DNA of 64,000 nucleotides, from assembly GCA_039707465.1 (NCBI GenBank), contig CM077645.1, positions 165,782,003 through 165,846,002 of the forward strand. The letters run 5' to 3'. The position numbers and the translations under genes were made by a program. Below the pieces are notes generated by a model. The model was given only the letters and a program-made list of their open reading frames with translations, searched no databases and had not been told where the DNA came from. Position 1 is the stretch's first letter, and every line of letters begins with the position of its first letter. Below are positions 10,576 to 20,799 of the stretch, piece by piece. The stretch is from Rhabdophis nuchalis. Lineage: Eukaryota; Chordata; Lepidosauria; Squamata; Natricidae.

Positions 10576-10862
10576 TGCCACAAAGAAGAGGGAGTCAAAC
10601 TATTCTCCAAGGCACCTGAGGGCAGAACCAGAAGCAATGAGTGGAAACTAATCAAGGAGAGAAGCAACTTAGAACTGAGGAGAAATTTCCTGACAGTTAG
10701 AACAATTAACCAGTGGAAGAGAAATTGCCTCCAGAAGTTGTGAATGCCCCAACACTGCAAGTCTTCAAGAAGGTGTTGGATAGCCATTTGTCTGAAATGG
10801 TATAGGGAGGGAGTTGGACTAGATGACCTCCGAGATCCCTTCCAACTCTGCTATTGTATTAT
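10576..10862 (+). mobile_element. CR1 LINE 3' end (copy 2 in Helitron)
   Basis: It is closely related to the copy at 10247-10540, starting at GTTGCCACAAAGAAGAGGG and ending with GAGATCCCTTCCAACTCTG and CTATTGTATTAT. The last 12 bases are duplicated at 11783-11794, on the far side of an L2 insertion. The CR1 copy was therefore present before the L2. Confidence 0.9.
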
Positions 10863-11782
10863 TAATAATAATAATAATAATAATGTTGAATTTATTGACC
10901 GCTCCCTCTCCCCACAGGGACTCGGGGCGGTGCACAGGGAAAATAAAAGCAATAAATATACAAAGTACATACAAATTTAAAACAAATTAAACTTATTCCT
11001 GTGCTAAAATCCCTTAACTAAAAATTCCCACTAAATATATATGTACATTTAAAAATCCATAGAGAGAGAGACTACCCTAGGCCGGCCAGGCGGAAAAGAT
11101 GAGTCTTCAATTTCAGGCGGAAGGAGCGGAGGTCCGTGGTCGTTCTGATATCGGGGGGAAGGTCGTTCCAGAGGGCCGGGCCCGCCACAGAGAGAGCCCT
11201 TCCCCTGGGCGTCGCCCGCTGACAAAGTCTAGTGGACGGCACCCGCAGAAGTCCCTCTCTGTGGGAGCAAATCGGCCGTGAGGATGTGTGAGGCAAGATC
11301 CGATCCCGCAGATAGCTAGGTCCCGAGCCATGGAGCACTTTAAAGATGATAACTAACACCTTGAAGCGCACCCGGAAGACGACAGGCAGCCAGTGCAGCT
11401 CGCGCAAGAGCGGTGTAATGTGGCTAAACCTAGTGGTTCCCATAATTGCTCGCGCGGCTGCATTCTGAACTAACTGAAGCCTTCGGGTGCACCTCAAGGG
11501 GAGCCCCATGTAGAGAGAGTTACAATAATCCAGTCGGGATGTCACGAGGGCATGAGTGACTGTGCGAAGGGCGTCCCGATCCAATAGGGGGCGCAATTGG
11601 CGAACCAGGCAAACCTGGTAAAACGCCCTCCTGGCCACGGCTGTCACTTGCTCTTCCATAGACAGCCGGGTATCCAGGAGGACACCCAAATTGCGCGCCC
11701 CATCCACAGGGGCAAGATGTTCGCCCCCTATGGCCAGCGTTGGAGAGAGCTGGTTGAATCGGGCAGCCGGAAACCACAGCCA
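10863..11782 (-). mobile_element. L2-like LINE, 3' part with C-terminal ORF2 domain (copy C)
   Basis: The minus frame 11072-11707 (211 codons) is open and carries the post-RT region of an L2-type ORF2: LGVLLDTRLSMEEQV, SRLDYCNSLYMGLPL, LQLVQNAAARAIMGT, RELHWLPVVFRVRFK and WNDLPPDIRTTTDLRSF. The RT itself is missing through 5' truncation. The 3' end carries the shared CGGGGCGGTGCACAGGG signature and an AAT tail (10863-10885). The 12-bp target duplications CTATTGTATTAT flank it at 10851-10862 and 11783-11794. Confidence 0.93.
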
Positions 11783-11794
11783 CTATTGTATTAT

Positions 11795-11910
11795 AGTAGG
11801 TAGGTAGATAGGGGAATATATAGATAGGGATAAATACAGTAGGTAGGTAGAGGTAGGTAGATAGAGGGATAGATAGGGAGAAATACGGTAGGTAGGTTGG
11901 TAGGTAGGGG

Positions 11911-11971
<61 letters not shown>

Positions 11972-12021
11972 CAGCACAGTAGGTATGTATGTAGGTAGGT
12001 AGGTAGGTAGATAGATAGATA
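11795..12021. repeat. TAGG/TAGA minisatellite (Helitron interior, left block)
   Basis: Imperfect units of roughly 35-50 bp alternate a TAGG run, a GATA run and GGAGAAATAC. A pure GATA run occupies 11911-11970. The block continues at 13967 beyond the L2 insertion. Confidence 0.85.
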
Positions 12022-13966
12022 GATTTTATTTTTCTATACCGCGTCCTCTCCCCATGGGGACTCGGAGCGGTGCACAGGGAAAATTAAAACAACATAAAAT
12101 ATATACATAAATAAATACAATAAAAACAGATTAAATCAACTGTCCCTGCACTAAAATCCCCATTTTAAAATTAACATTCCCTAACCCCTGAGGTAGAGCC
12201 TAACCTAGGCCGGCCAAGCAGAAAAAGTGAGTTTTTAATTTCTGACGGAAGGAGCGGAGGTCCGTAGTTGTTCTAATGTCGGGGGGAAGGTCGTTCCAGA
12301 GGGCTGGGCCCGCCACAGAGAAGGCCCTTCCCCTGGGCGTCGCCCGCTGACAAAGTCTAGTGGACGGCACCCGGAGAAGTCCCTCTCTGTGGGAGCGAAT
12401 CGGCCGGGAAGATGTATGGGGCAGAATCCGATCCCGCAGATAGCTAGGTCCCGAGTCATGGAGCGCTTTAAAGATGAGAACTAACACCTTGAAGTGCACC
12501 CGAAAGATGACAGGTAGCCAGTGCAGCTCGCGCAAGAGTGGTGTTACATGGGTATACCTTGCGGTACCCATTATTGCTCGCGCGGCTGCATTCTGGACCA
12601 GCTGAAGTCTTCGGGTGCACCTCAAGGGGAGCCCCATGTAGAGAGAGTTACAATAGTCCAGTCGGGATGTCACGAGAGCATGAGTGACTGTGCGAAGGGC
12701 GTCCCGATCCAATAGGGGGCGCAATTGGCGAACCAGGCGAACCTGGTAAAACGCCCTCCTGGCCACGGGTGTCACTTGATCTTCCATGGACAGCCGGGCA
12801 TCCAGGAGGACACCCAAGTTGCGCACCCCATCCACAGGGGCAAGATGTTCGCCCCCTATGGCCAGCGATGGAATCAGCTGGTTGAATCGGGCAGCCGGAA
12901 ACCACAGCCACTCGGTCTTGGTCGGGTTGAGTCTGATTCCGTTACTTCCCATCCAGATCCGTACGGCTTCCAGGCACTGGCACATCACCGCTACGGCATC
13001 GTTGGGTTGGGTTGGGGTAGATAATAATAAATAATAAAGTTGAATTTATTAACCGCTCCCTCTCCCCACAGGGATATATACAGCTGAGTATCATCAGCGT
13101 AGAGATGGTACTCTACCCCAAAGCCACGGATGATCTCACCCAGCGGCTTCATATATGTGTTGAACAGGAGAGGCGAGAGGACCGACCCCTGAGGAACCCC
13201 ACATATGAGGGGTCTCGAGGTCAACCTCTGCTCTCCTGCCAACACAAATTGCGATCGGCCAGAGAGGTAGGAGGAGAACCACCGTAAAACGGTGCCTCCC
13301 ACCCCCAACCCCTCCAGCCGATGCAATAGGATACCATGGTCGATGGTATCGAAAGCCGCCGAGAGGTCTAATAGGACCAGGATGGAGGAGCAACCCCCAT
13401 CTCTGGCTCTCCAGAGATCATTGACCAACGCGACCAATGCTGTCTCGGTGCTATGCCCGGGCCGAAAGCCGGACTGGCGCGGGTCTAGATAATCAACTTC
13501 CTCCAGGTGACGGGGAAACTGTTGTGCCACCACACTCTCAACAACCTTCGCCAAAAAGGGAAGGTTGGAGACTGGACGATAGTTGGTTAATAAAGCTGGA
13601 TCCAAAGAGGGCTTCTTAAGGAGGGGCCTCACCATAGCCTCTTTTAGGGAAGCAGGTAAGGCACCCTCACTCAAGGATGCATTGACAACCTCTTGGAGCC
13701 AGCCTCGTGTCACCTCCCAGGATGCCAGTACAAGCCAGGAGGGACACGGGTCCAATAAACATGTGGTGGCTCGCAGTCGCCCACGTAACCTGTCCATATC
13801 CTCGGAAGTAACGGAGTCAAACTCCTCCCAAACAAGATCTGTCTCGTGGCATCCCACTGGGCCATCAATGGAGGCTAACTCATTCTGTATCTGTGCGATT
13901 TTCTCCTGCAGAAAAATCACAAATTCCTCTGCTCTACCCTGTAGCGGGGCTTCCCGCACCCTCTGT
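12022..13966 (-). mobile_element. L2-like LINE, about 1.9 kb, with RT and C-terminal domains (copy D)
   Basis: This is the longest L2 copy here. Minus frame 12991-14277 carries the RT motifs in order: NYRPVSNLPFLAKVVE, SGFRPGHSTETALVALVND, LVLLDLSAAFDTIDH (first catalytic Asp), [14 protein letters not shown] and [13 protein letters not shown] (the YADD box). Minus frame 12200-12988 continues with the C-terminal region. The N-terminal residues of the first frame before about residue 105 are translated minisatellite. The endonuclease is missing. The two frames are separated by a 50-bp piece of L2 3' end at 13020-13072. The 3' end lies in a GATA run, so the target duplication cannot be read. Confidence 0.92.
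13020..13072 (-). mobile_element. Tiny L2-like 3' end inserted into L2 copy D
   Basis: Only the AAT tail and the last 40 bases of an L2 3' end are present (AAGTTGAATTTATTAACCGC, CTCCCTCTCCCCACAGGG). It lies directly after the YADD box of the host copy and disrupts the frame there. The fragment resembles the 3' ends at 10863 and 30333. Confidence 0.85.
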
Positions 13967-14192
13967 AGGTAGGTAGGTAGATAGGGGGATAGATAGAGAG
14001 GAAGAAATACAGTAGGTTTGTAGGTAGGTAGGTAAGTGTATAGATAGATAGCGAGAAATACAGTAGGTAGGTAGGTAGAGGAATAGAGAGGGGGAAATAC
14101 AGTAGGTAGGTAGGTAGATAGATAGAGGAAGAAAGGAAGAAATACAGTATGTAGGTAGGTAGAGGGATAGATAGAGAGGTAGGTAGGTTGGG
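13967..14192. repeat. TAGG/TAGA minisatellite (Helitron interior, right block)
   Basis: About five imperfect units, each ending in GAAATACAGTAGG followed by TAGG and GATA runs. It is the continuation of the block at 11795-12021. Confidence 0.88.
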
Positions 14193-14266
14193 GCTTATAT
14201 GGTGGTTGTGTGTATGTGTGCAGGTGTAGATCTACACACATATTGGTTGGCCATTTAACCAGACTG

Positions 14267-14286
14267 GGCCACAGCAACGCGTGGCC
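14267..14286 (+). terminator. Helitron 3' terminal hairpin
   Basis: The stem is GGCCAC with GTGGCC and the loop is AGCAACGC. It lies 8 bases upstream of the CTAG end. In Helitrons this hairpin acts as the rolling-circle terminator. Confidence 0.85.
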
Positions 14287-14298
14287 GGGTATAGCTAG

Positions 14299-14695
14299 TA
14301 ATACATAAAATTATCTGCTACAATGACTAGCCCAGCTCAACCATAACAATACACAAGCACATAATAGAGACATGCTTAAGGTAAACTACTCCAAACTCAA
14401 TTGCAGAAAATACAACTTCAGCAACAGAGTGGCCAATGCCTGGAATGCACTACCTGACTCTGTGTTTTCTTCCCCAAACCCCCAAAACTTTAACCTTTGA
14501 CTGTCTACTGTTGACCTCACCCCATTCCTGAGAGGTCAGTAAGAGGCGTGCATACGCGCACCAACGTGCCTACTGTCCCTGTCCTAATGTTCCCTTTTAT
14601 TTGTATCCATTTCATGCATTCAAATTATGTTTATACTTGCATATGTTATCTAATACATGCTTGATGAAATAAATAAATAAAATAAAAAAGACCCC
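14299..14695 (+). mobile_element. CR1/L3-like LINE 3' end, right half
   Basis: The coding frame of 9655-9991 continues here: the bases on either side of the Helitron translate as DLSIIHKIICYND without a break. Further on is the WNSLPDS-like remnant WNALPDS (about 14443-14463), and the untranslated end has TTATTTGTATCCATTTCATGC and an AATAAATAAATAA tail. The fragment at 62451-62554 has the same kind of end. Confidence 0.7.
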
Positions 14696-14699
14696 TCAT

Positions 14700-16372
14700 T
14701 TCAACCTTGAGCTACAAATATTATCCTTTATTAGTAACCTCTACCTTGTTTCCTTCTTCTTTTTCTATATCCAGCTTCTTCTTCTCATAAAGAAGTTTCC
14801 TTGTCCTGAGCCAAAATGAGATTGAGTACATTATGTGCCACACATTTTAAAATTTAATAACAGCTTTCCAAGGAAGAAATGGTGGACTGAAGATGACTTC
14901 ACAAGAGGAGAGCAAGGAGCAAGGAAAGGATCAATATTGCCCTCAAATGTTCCCTATAGAGGCTGCCCATGAGAAGACCACAAGTAAATGGTCTCCAGTG
15001 GGTTTTGGAGTCCTGGAAGACAAAGAAATACCATCTCTGCCTAAACTGTGGCACTGGATTTGCATACTTCTATCCTTAAAAAGTGCTTAATAAGCACTTT
15101 TGGAAATTGCTTGTTAACAGATTTGGTTATCAAGAACTACAGAAAGATAAAAGAAGTCCTGTTTAAGGACTTAATGCATTCTTATTTTGAAATAAATCTA
15201 AAAAGCTGATTTGAATGTAGATTTTGGAAAGTTATAAGTAGACTAAGAAGTCAGAGAAACTTGGAATAAGATTTTGAAATTGTAAGAATTTTTCCTGTGG
15301 GTGGTTATTATTAATAATAATTTACAGAGATATATCCTAGTTCCGAAACTAGGACTTTTCTTCCATAATAAGATTGACCTGATTTCTTTCTACCTATTTA
15401 AATCTTTCCTTCCCTCCTTACCATTGTTATCTCCTAATAAATCTATAAATCTGCCACTCAAGTGGCTTTGTGATTCTCATTGCATGTCCCATATTCATTC
15501 CTCCTACCTCTGCCTTAACATGAGAATAAATAACCTAGGTTAGCCACCAATACCATAGCTCTTTAACCACAGTCAGGATGCTTCTCTTCTTTCCTCGAGC
15601 AGTCTGCTTTTCAACTTTAAGAAGCATTCATGTGAAGTCATATCAAAAGGTCATTAACTCTTATCGCAGTTTTGAACCACTTTGCTAAAAGTCAGTGGAT
15701 GGAGAAGAGTTGAGACTCTCGAAAATAAATCTAAAGGGATCAATAGTCCCTATAGTGATGAGAATGTGCATTGTCCTCATTGAAATACCCCAAGGAGGAG
15801 ATACATGAGTAAATGATCTGGAAAATATTCCTGTATTAAACCTACCTAATTTTCTTCTCCATTTAAACTAATTGTATATAAATAAACTGGCTGTTAAGGC
15901 TAATTCTGCTAAATCCACCCTAAATAGATGTCATTGATTTGTTTTACAGAAAGAATCAATGAGGAGAGTAAAAGTAGGGAGAAGGGGCACAATGTGCAAT
16001 TAAAAGGGGCTTTTGGCATTTATTTGGAGAAAAGTCTTCCAAATTAGCAAGGTTTATGTGCTTTGAATGCTCCTTGTATCTTTTCTAGAACACTGTGTGC
16101 AGGTAATCATATTACAGCTTTATATTGTACTATCGTTTCTATTTCATGGATATATCCAAGGAGAACTTTAGCATGCATAATACAGAGAATAATGAGGCCT
16201 CTGATTGTGAGCACTAAGCCAATGTTTATTTTATTTACACAGAAACATATTTTAGATTATGCCTTTTGTTGGACAAAACACTGGTTGTCATGCAACTGTT
16301 TCCAAATAGAAATTAGTACTAGAAATATCAAAGGTACTATGGCTGTTTTGACACAGAATTATTTCCTGAATC
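14700..16372. other. Stretch without a recognised feature
   Basis: AT-rich sequence. The short open frames at 14893-15090, 15301-15543 and 16063-16449 show no domain or signal and are not supported as genes. Confidence 0.5.
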
Positions 16373-16380
16373 TTCTAGAG

Positions 16381-16549
16381 CAGCAGTTCTCAACCTTTTC
16401 TCCACCACAAATAGTGTTTGTGGTCACAGACCATGACCCCAAGACTTAACTCAAGATTTAAATCATAACATTTCTTCAAGCCTTTGCTGACCCCTGTAAT
16501 AACATCATTGCTCCGTAGGAGTCAATGGACCAGAGGTTGAGAACCACTG
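16381..16549. mobile_element. hAT MITE, 169 bp, perfect 8-bp target duplication
   Basis: The terminal inverted repeats are CAGCAGTTCTCAACCTT and AGGTTGAGAACCACTG. The 8-bp duplications TTCTAGAG lie at 16373-16380 and 16550-16557. The termini resemble Charlie/SPIN-type hAT elements. There is no coding sequence. Confidence 0.93.
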
Positions 16550-16736
16550 TTCTAGAGGTTTCCAAATCTTTTTGATACATTTGGGAATTGAAGACAAAAT
16601 GTGATGGTTGTCCAATTCCTGTTTCCTATTTATCCTTTGGTGCCATGACATCGGTCTGCTCAGCTCCTTACATCCTTTCGTGTTTTCAAACTAAAAATGA
16701 ACTTGTAGAATGAGGTCATCTGTGGTGTTATAATTG

Positions 16737-16945
16737 AATCATCATCATCTTTTAATGACCCATAATCTCTTGCAGTGTGGAGTCTGGGCAACTGAATGGG
16801 GCTAATAGAGTGTTTAATGGCTGGATGCCCTTCCTGTCGCCAATGCAGAATTTTGTTCAGCAGATGTAGTCTCATTGTGCTCAGAGAGAGAAATATCTGC
16901 CTTTTCCTAAGACCAAACTCACAGCCTTCTCATTGAGAGGCTAGA
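16737..16945 (-). mobile_element. tRNA-headed SINE with a GAT tail
   Basis: On the minus strand the head remnant GGCTGTGAGTTTGGTCTTAGG (B-box region) leads into a body with GACAGGAAGGGCATCCAGCC and ends ATTATGGGTCATTAAAAG with a GATGATGATGATT tail. The body motif recalls V-SINE/RTE-type tails of other vertebrates, from memory. The 5' head is cut where the next SINE's tail abuts. Confidence 0.7.
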
Positions 16946-17098
16946 GCTCCAGATTAACAGAGTTGGAAGGGACCTTGCAGGTCATCTAGTCCAACCCCCT
17001 GCCCAAGCAGGAGACCCTACATCTGCCTCTACCTAGGACTGAACTCACAACCTCCTGATTGGGAGGTGAGAGCTCCACCTCTAGGCCACCACACAACT
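16946..17098 (-). mobile_element. tRNA-headed SINE with a CR1-type tail
   Basis: On the minus strand the head is GTGGTGGCCTAGAGGTGGAG (A box) and TTGTGAGTTCAGTCCTAGG (B box). It is followed by GGGGGTTGGACTAGATGACC and AAGGTCCCTTCCAACTCTG, which is the CR1 3' end also seen at 10247-10540 and 56451-56850. The CR1 tail implies mobilisation by CR1 reverse transcriptase. Confidence 0.75.
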
Positions 17099-17099
17099 C

Positions 17100-17855
17100 T
17101 TGTGTTGGAACTGAATGCAAATCAATATTCCTTTTGGGGTTTTCCTTATAATGTGTTAATTCTGAACTCACCTGGAATCAAGGAACTGAAGCCAAGTATG
17201 TAGCCTCAGTCTCTATCTACTTTGATCTCTCACAATTTCCAAGGTCTTTCACTCACTAAGGTTGTGAGTGACATAGGTTAAGATTAAATATAAACCAAAT
17301 AAGTATACATTATCTATGCTTTGAAAGTCTCCATGTTAAGTGGCTCTAATACTGTATTTGGGGATTTCTTTCAATACTAATATTTAGAGCTGCACTGGGT
17401 CTATTTTTAAAATTGATCAAGGTATCTCTTCTTGTTTTTAAAATTAGATCTTTGGCTCAGACAATTTGCTTTCACTTCGTTTCCTGTGCAGTACCTGAGC
17501 CTTATTCTTTCAAAATTGATAACCATATCATTTTTGAGAGCCTAACAAGTAGTTCTGATGAACAGCAACAAAAACAGAAGCAATTATCTGAATTCTGATC
17601 CATGTTTGAAAGATGGAGAACCTTGCAACTCAACATGGATTTGCAATTTTTTTACTGATGAGAAATCATCAATTTAATGTGAATGGCTACAGAAATCTAA
17701 GAGTAAATCTATTTATTCTGATCCAACTTTTTATTACATTGTTTTAATATATTTTATTATGTGCTTCCATTATATTAAAACAAAGGAAGTCTCCTTCTCC
17801 AACACACATTTAATATTAAATATTACGATCTACACCAGAAAAAACAGTTTGGCCT
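17100..17855. other. Stretch without a recognised feature
   Basis: AT-rich, with no repeat end, RNA gene or supported frame. Confidence 0.5.
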
Positions 17856-17856
17856 A

Positions 17857-18150
17857 GTCCAGGGATGTCTAAACTTGGGAACTTTAAGACTTGTGGACTT
17901 CAACTCCCAGAATTCCCCAGCCAGCATAGTTGGCTGGGGAATTCTGGGAGTTGAAGTCCACAAGTCTTAAAGTTCCCAAGTTTGGACATCCCTGGATTAG
18001 TCGTTAAAACATCAGTCTAGAAATCAGGAGACTGTGAATTCTAGTCTTGCCTCAGGAACAAAGCCAATTGGCTGATCTTTCAACCTTAGAAAGCAAGAGA
18101 TAGCAAACCAGTTCCAAAAAGGTTTGCCAAGACCCTTACTCCCACCCCCA
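17857..18150 (+). mobile_element. tRNA-derived SINE split by a hAT MITE
   Basis: Without the MITE the head reads TTTGGCCTAGT joined to CGTTAAAACATCAG, an A-box region. It is followed by GACTGTGAATTCTAGTCTTG (B-box region), AAGCCAATTGGCTGATC and GCAAACCAGTTCCAAAAAGG. The same body occurs at 52085-52312 and 62325-62625. The family resembles CORE/MIR-type tRNA SINEs. Confidence 0.7.
17870..17994. mobile_element. Palindromic hAT MITE, 125 bp
   Basis: Two arms of about 60 bp are almost exact reverse complements (CAGGGATGTCTAAACTTGGG to CCCAAGTTTGGACATCCCTG) around a loop of about 7 bases. The imperfect 8-bp duplications GCCTAGTC (17862-17869) and GATTAGTC (17995-18002) flank it. Related copies are at 30571-30669 and 41170-41280. 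Confidence 0.92.
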
Positions 18151-18244
18151 CCCCAAACTCAGGGATTAATCCAAGCGATCACGAAATGTTACATTGATTT
18201 GAAGGCACACACCTAAGAACCAAAACAGGACAGGAATCTTTTTA

Positions 18245-18540
18245 TTCATACAGGGCCTGATTTATTATTATGATTGGCTGCACAGTTTCATTTGGCATTT
18301 TAGTCCATCTATCAAATCCTTCCCAAGGACCTGAGATAGGAGATGTTGTTTGATGGTGTTAAAGGTATTGTCACAGGATATAAGCTGCTCCAAGTAAAAA
18401 TGCCTTTTGCCATTGATTGATAGTGATTTTGTCAATGCTGATGGCATTGAAGTGGGGCTCCAGATATTTTGGAATTGCCTATAAGGTGCCTATTGCTGTT
18501 GGTATTATCTTTGCTTTCTTTTGCCATGGTTGTCATACTT
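18245..18540 (-). mobile_element. R4/Dong-like LINE, C-terminal fragment
   Basis: The minus strand translates, with a few stops, as KIIPTAIGTL, AIPKYLEPHFNAISIDKITI and QKAFLLGAAYIL. This parallels the IVPIVIGALG...LQ(K/R)...LLGTAYILRR block at 26612-26833, the C-terminal end of an R4-type ORF. An L2 3' end abuts at 18541. Confidence 0.65.
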
Positions 18541-19347
18541 TAGATTTAGATTTTAGATTTTATTCAATTTGTATCCCGCCCTTCTCTAAAAGGACCCAGG
18601 GCGGCGCACAGGAATTTAAAATAACATACAAAAGTAATACAAAATACACAAATTTAAAACCTATTAAATAACAAAAACCTGCGCTAAAACCAATTAAAAT
18701 CCCCCATTTTAAAACTATCTAACACTAGTCACAGCGGAGGCTATGTTAGGCTGGCTTGATGAAACAGGTGTGTTTTTAGACACTGGCGGAAGAGGCAGAG
18801 GTCGGTGATGGTACGGAGTTCAGGGGGTAGGTTGTTCCAAGGCCCTTCCCTTGGGTGTCACCAGCCGGCATTGTCCGGCCGACGGCACCCGGAGAAGGCC
18901 CTCTCTGTGGGAGCGTATCGGTCTAAGGGATGTATGGGGCAGAAGACGGTCTCGCATGTAACTAGGTCCCGAGCCATGGAGCGCTTTGAAGATGGTCGTC
19001 AAGACCTTGAAGCGCACCCGAAAGACCACAGGAAGCCAGTGCAGCTCACGCAGGATCAGTGTTATGTGGGAGCATCTAGGGGTTCCCGTAATCACCCGCG
19101 CGGCTGCATTCTGCACTAACTGTAGCTTTCGAGTGCACCTCAAGGGAAGCCCCATGTAGAGAGCATTGCAGTAGACAAGTAGGGATGTCACGAGGACCTG
19201 AGTGACTGTGCGAAGGGCAGCCCGGTCCAGTAAGGGGCGCAATTGGCGCATCAGGTGTACCTGATGAAACGCCCCCCTGGCCACGGCCGCCACATGGTCT
19301 TCCATGGACAGCCGGGAATCCAAGAGGACACCCAAATTGCGCGCCCT
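18541..19347 (-). mobile_element. L2-like LINE, 3' part (copy E)
   Basis: Minus frame 18820-19335 (171 codons) carries [58 protein letters not shown] and HSHREGLLRVPSAGQC-type blocks. It ends in a frameshift before the last WNDLPP block. The 3' end carries CAGGGCGGCGCACAGG and an irregular TAGATTT tail. Confidence 0.9.
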
Positions 19348-19640
19348 CTCCCTACTTCTATTTGTATTTTGTTATTTTCTCCAGTTTTTTTTCTTGTATT
19401 CTGCTCTCTCCAGGTACTGCAACATTCACTATCATGATTACTATTATTAGCAAGTGATATACTGATTATTTGGAAGCAACACTGAATGCTAATAGATAAA
19501 AGTTTACCTTTGCTTAAATCTATGCATGGACTTGGGCTTTTAACAAAGTAGATATACTAAGCTTAGTGGAGCTATAATGCAGCTGTTTGTTATTTAAATC
19601 AGCAAGCCAGAAAATCACATTGTAATTGCTAACAGTGAAG

Positions 19641-19678
<38 letters not shown>

Positions 19679-19716
19679 GAGGGAGGGAGGGAGGGAGGGA
19701 GGGAGGGAGGGAGGGA

Positions 19717-19772
<56 letters not shown>

Positions 19773-19777
19773 GAAAG
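19641..19777. repeat. (GAAA)n(GGGA)n(GAAA)n polypurine tract
   Basis: 137 bp of pure purine on the plus strand. A central block of GGGA units (about 19679-19715) is flanked by GAAA units on both sides. Confidence 0.95.
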
Positions 19778-19799
19778 CTTACATTGACCACCAGTGCAC

Positions 19800-20700
19800 T
19801 GTGCTATCTGTGCAGAGCAGCAGATTCATGTTTAACACATAACAAAAACTGCCATTTTAAAAAAAAAGATAATTACTAATGAGCTAAAAAAAGGGCAAAG
19901 AATAAAATTAGCATGCAGCACGATATTTTGTCACTTTATAAAGTGATATTTGCAAGGTGACTGTGTCTTTGACACTGATCCTTTATGCACGGTCTGTTGT
20001 GACAGGACATCAGCATTGAGCAAGAGCACGCACCATCTTGAAGGTTATTGATGAGCCAGGAATAGCAGATCTTCTAAATGCAGCTATTTATAATTCTTGC
20101 TTACTCGTAAGAAATGATAAGGACTATATAGAGGTCTGGTGCAGTACCTCTGACACTAGAGTCACTAGCTGAAATTCAGGATAACTGCTGTCAAGCCACT
20201 TTCAAAATCTCCTTGATTATTTCTTCATCTCTCCAGTTTAAAACTCTAGGAGGCAAATGTTCTAAATGTTTCTAAATTAAGATGCCCAATTGACAAGAAG
20301 CCCATTTTGAGAAATTGAAGGAGGAGTAGAAGGAAGATTACTCAAGGCCTTATCATACGTTAGTAGGACAAAGCAAAAAAGAAATCAGAACACAGTTTTG
20401 AAGCTAGCTAATTTTAAGTTTTCCTTTAGCTATCGAAAATTGAATATAACGATGGCAGGGCCTCTTTTACCAAATGTAAATCCTTCGGAACACTTCTGAA
20501 GAGGACAATAAAAATGATGTGTGGACTTGGTAATATGCCCCATGGCAGGTGAACCAAGTCCTGAAAATATAGAAAGGAAGGAAGGTCAATGTGCAGAACA
20601 AGAAAGAATATTGGGGACATTTTTAGGAAGGCACAGAAAATGCAACCATGCCTTCTGAGAGGTTAAGAGAAGAGTCATGCTACTTTCATGAGCTCACTAC
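19800..20700. other. Stretch without a recognised feature
   Basis: No domain, repeat end or RNA gene recognised. Confidence 0.5.
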
Positions 20701-20799
20701 CCCATGAAATATGCTGTTTGTGCAAAGAAAGGATTAAGGATATGACAGAACAATATATATGACAGAAAATATTCTGACCAAAACATTGTTTGAAAAATT

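Larger units (their letters stand above)
9992..14298 (+). mobile_element. Non-autonomous Helitron, 4.3 kb, with exact ends
   Basis: The 5' end is TCTATATAAATAAAAATG and the 3' end is CTAG at 14295-14298. A 6-bp-stem hairpin (GGCCAC at 14267-14272, GTGGCC at 14281-14286, 8-base loop) lies 8 bases before CTAG. The insertion lies between A9991 and T14299 with no target duplication. These are the defining marks of rolling-circle Helitrons. No Rep or helicase frame is present, so it depended on an autonomous partner. The interior has a TAGG/TAGA-type minisatellite, two CR1 ends and two L2 copies that arrived later. The flanking LINE frame is restored exactly when the element is left out. Confidence 0.92.

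Noticed and set aside
11795..12021. CRISPR-like array
   Set aside because: The repeats are a degenerate TAGG/TAGA minisatellite in a vertebrate Helitron without unique spacers.
11099..13972. Overlapping frames on the plus strand and in other minus phases over the L2 copies
   Set aside because: They are shadows of the L2 ORF2 frames, with no domain of their own.
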